Assembly: GCA_025490895.1 (NCBI GenBank)
Contig: JALPQI010030384.1
Span: 1-64,000, forward strand
DNA length: 64,000 nucleotides
Origin: Thaumatotibia leucotreta
Lineage: Eukaryota > Arthropoda > Insecta > Lepidoptera > Tortricidae
Direction: 5' to 3'
Under the pieces are notes generated by a model. The model was not told the origin of the DNA and searched no databases. It saw nothing but the letters and a program-made list of their open reading frames with translations. Position numbers and translations under genes: made by a program. Shown in pieces: positions 62,173 through 64,000 of this stretch. How positions within the stretch are numbered: position 1 is the stretch's first letter; each line of letters begins with the position of its first letter.

Positions 62173-63761
62173 TCAATATGTATGTCCCATCTCGTGAATC
62201 CTTAATCGTTGTTTCTGACTGCACCTGTAGTCACAGTAACGACACTTGAACGGCTTCTCGCCAGTGTGAGTCATCAAGTGACTCCGTAATGTACTTTTGA
62301 ACTTGCATTTGTAATCACAGAAGTCACATTTGAATGGACTTTCCCCAGTGTGTGTCATCTCGTGAATCTTTAAATGTACGTTCTTGCGACAGCTGTAGTC
62401 ACAGTAACTACACTTGAAAGACTTTTGGCCAATATGTGTCATCTCGTGCTTCCGTAAGTTTCCCTTTTTGCGACACCTGTAGTCACAGTAACTACACTTG
62501 AACGGCTTCTCGCCAGTGTGAGTCATCTCGTGATTCTTTAAATATTCTTTTCGGCGGAACCTGTGGTCACAGTAACTACACTTCATAGACTTTTCGTCAG
62601 TGTGTGTCATCAGGTGTCTCCGTAATGTGCCTTTCATCTTACATCTGTAATCACACAAGTCACATTTAAAGCGTTTTTCTTTAGTGTGACGTTCTTCAGT
62701 GTGTGTCATCTGGTGGACCTGTAAGTTTCCTTTCTGACGGCACCTGTAGTCACAGTAACTACACTTGAAAGGCTTCTCGCCAGTGTGTGTCATCTCGTGT
62801 CTCCGTAAGTCGGTTTTCAGCTTACATCTGTAATCACAGAAGTCACATTTAAACCATTTTTCATCAGTGTGTGTCATCTGGTGGGCCAGTAAGCTTCCTT
62901 TCTGACTGCACCTGTAATCACAGTAACTACACTTGAAAGGCTTCTCGCCAGTGTGTGTCATCTCGTGTCTCCGTAAGTTTGCCTTGTCGCGACAACTGTA
63001 GTCACAGTAACTACACTTGAACGGCTTCTCGCCAGTGTGTGTCATCTCGTGCGTCCGCAAGTTTGCCTTTTCGCGACAACTGTAGTCACAGTAACTACAC
63101 TTGAATGGCTTCTCGGCAGTGTGTGTCATCTCATGCGTCCGCAAGTTTCCCTTTACGCGACAACTGTACTCACAGTAACGACACTTGAACGGCTTTTCAC
63201 CAGTGTGAGTCATCTTGTGACACCGTAAGGTACTTCTAAACTTACAACTGTAATCACAGAAGTCACATTTAAAGGGCTTTTCCCCTGTCTGTGTCATCCC
63301 GTGAATCCATGACTTGTCTTTCCGACGGGTCCTGTACTCACAGCAACTACACTGAAAAGGAGTCGCCTCTGTGTGTATGCGTTGGTCTGTCTGATAACTT
63401 GTTTGGATACTAGCTACTCCTACGTTGCATTTATAAGATTTATTTTTCCTATGTTTTGAAATATTTTCCTCGCTAGCTGAATTCTGTGAATGTGCTATCA
63501 TGTGACTCATGTGAATGTGTATATGTTTCTCTAGAGGCGACTTGTTCGTGAAACGTTTGCCGCAATGGTGACATCGGTAGAGCGTGGCGTATCGGGTCGG
63601 TGCGGGTGTATGGGCGGGCTCGCTCGTGGTGTGCAGCTTGTACGTGCGGCGCCCGACCCGGCAGGTGCGCCGCCCCGCGTCCACCAGCAGGCGCTCCAGC
63701 CTGACCGAGCACGAGCGCCCGAGACCCGACACTACACCCCGAGAGCAGAGCGAGCCCCCGG
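62173..63761 (-). CDS. Zinc-finger gene D, terminal exon with C2H2 array
   Basis: Phase-1 exon after TTGCAG, 529 codons and a stop. The lead and first finger are the same as in A-C. About 14 more fingers follow, several with SC instead of RC before the helix (CDYSCREKANLRTH). One finger keeps Phe at the usual core place (CDHRFRRKEYL). The finger near 63290 ends in Gln instead of its last His (GMTQTGEKP). One linker is five residues longer than normal (HTEERHTKEKR, 62675-62705). The array ends RIHEMGHTY and a stop, like gene B. Exons 1 and 2 are not in the window and should lie beyond 64000. Confidence 0.85.
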
Positions 63762-63799
63762 CTGCAACAAAACAATTCATGCTCGCTACTTTATCTACA

Positions 63800-64000
63800 T
63801 TATATATAAATAAATAAATATCTTGAGACGTCTTACACAAATCAACTTAGTCCCACGGTAAGCTCAATTAAAGCTTGTGATGTGGGTACCAGGCGACGAT
63901 ATAATATAATAGATAGATACATACATATACTTTAATACATAGACAGCCATGACATGACCAAGGAACAAATATTTGTGATAAATAAATACACAAATAATGC
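63800..64000 (-). repeat. SINE upstream of gene D finger exon (runs off the window)
   Basis: Same family, orientation relative to the gene, and intron position as the SINE at 8137-8397. Its head with the A and B boxes lies beyond the edge. Confidence 0.75.

Overview
This is eukaryotic DNA, most likely from a moth or butterfly (Lepidoptera). It has introns with GT-AG splice sites, arthropod initiator motifs, and a very dense load of insect-type transposons: CR1-like, Jockey, I, RTE and R2/R4-like LINEs, a Ty3/gypsy element, hAT, Harbinger and Tc1 elements, and a tRNA-derived SINE. Some repeats (18480-18800, 37497-37670, 4389-4530) resemble families widely dispersed in Lepidoptera. The species cannot be named from the sequence, and I see no housekeeping gene.

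The backbone is a cluster of four C2H2 zinc-finger genes, here called A to D. A (+ strand) has exons at 470-554, 1589-1780, 1885-2079 and 8465-9732. B (- strand) has exons at 42046-41962, 40658-40467 and 36994-35841. C (+ strand) has exons at 42890-42974, 50457-50648, 50893-51033 and 54528-56278. D (- strand) shows only its finger exon at 63761-62173; its 5' exons must lie beyond the right edge. Every junction is phase 1, and the spliced frames add up without a break (about 579, 476 and 722 aa for A, B and C). A and B converge, C and D converge, and B and C are head to head across an 844-bp shared promoter region. The simplest reading is an inverted gene pair that was then tandemly duplicated as a block (unit 1 = A..B, unit 2 = C..D).

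The rest is transposon. Because there are several paralogous copies of each region, many insertions have an unoccupied partner site in the same window, so element ends and target-site duplications can be read directly. In unit 1, the space between A and B holds a 17.7-kb nest (13921-31629). A young Ty3/gypsy element has intact gag and pol and LTRs that differ at about 4 of 570 positions. Its 3' LTR is split by a CR1-like LINE and by a TTAA-type DNA element, and the latter carries a repeat, a palindromic element, a hAT-like insertion and a Jockey LINE. Next to it is a decayed element with a THAP domain and a YqaJ-type nuclease (31779-34517), followed by a 431-bp hAT MITE. In unit 2, C's first intron holds an apparently intact full-length I-clade LINE (43650-49327). 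It has two poly(A) tracts separated by 113 bp of unrelated sequence, which looks like a 3' transduction.

The zinc-finger genes probably encode nuclear DNA-binding proteins, but their targets and roles cannot be read from the sequence. The arrays differ in finger number (about 10 to 17), carry a two-finger higher-order repeat in C, and end at a shared nonsense codon in A and C. This fits rapid turnover of a young gene family in a transposon-rich region.
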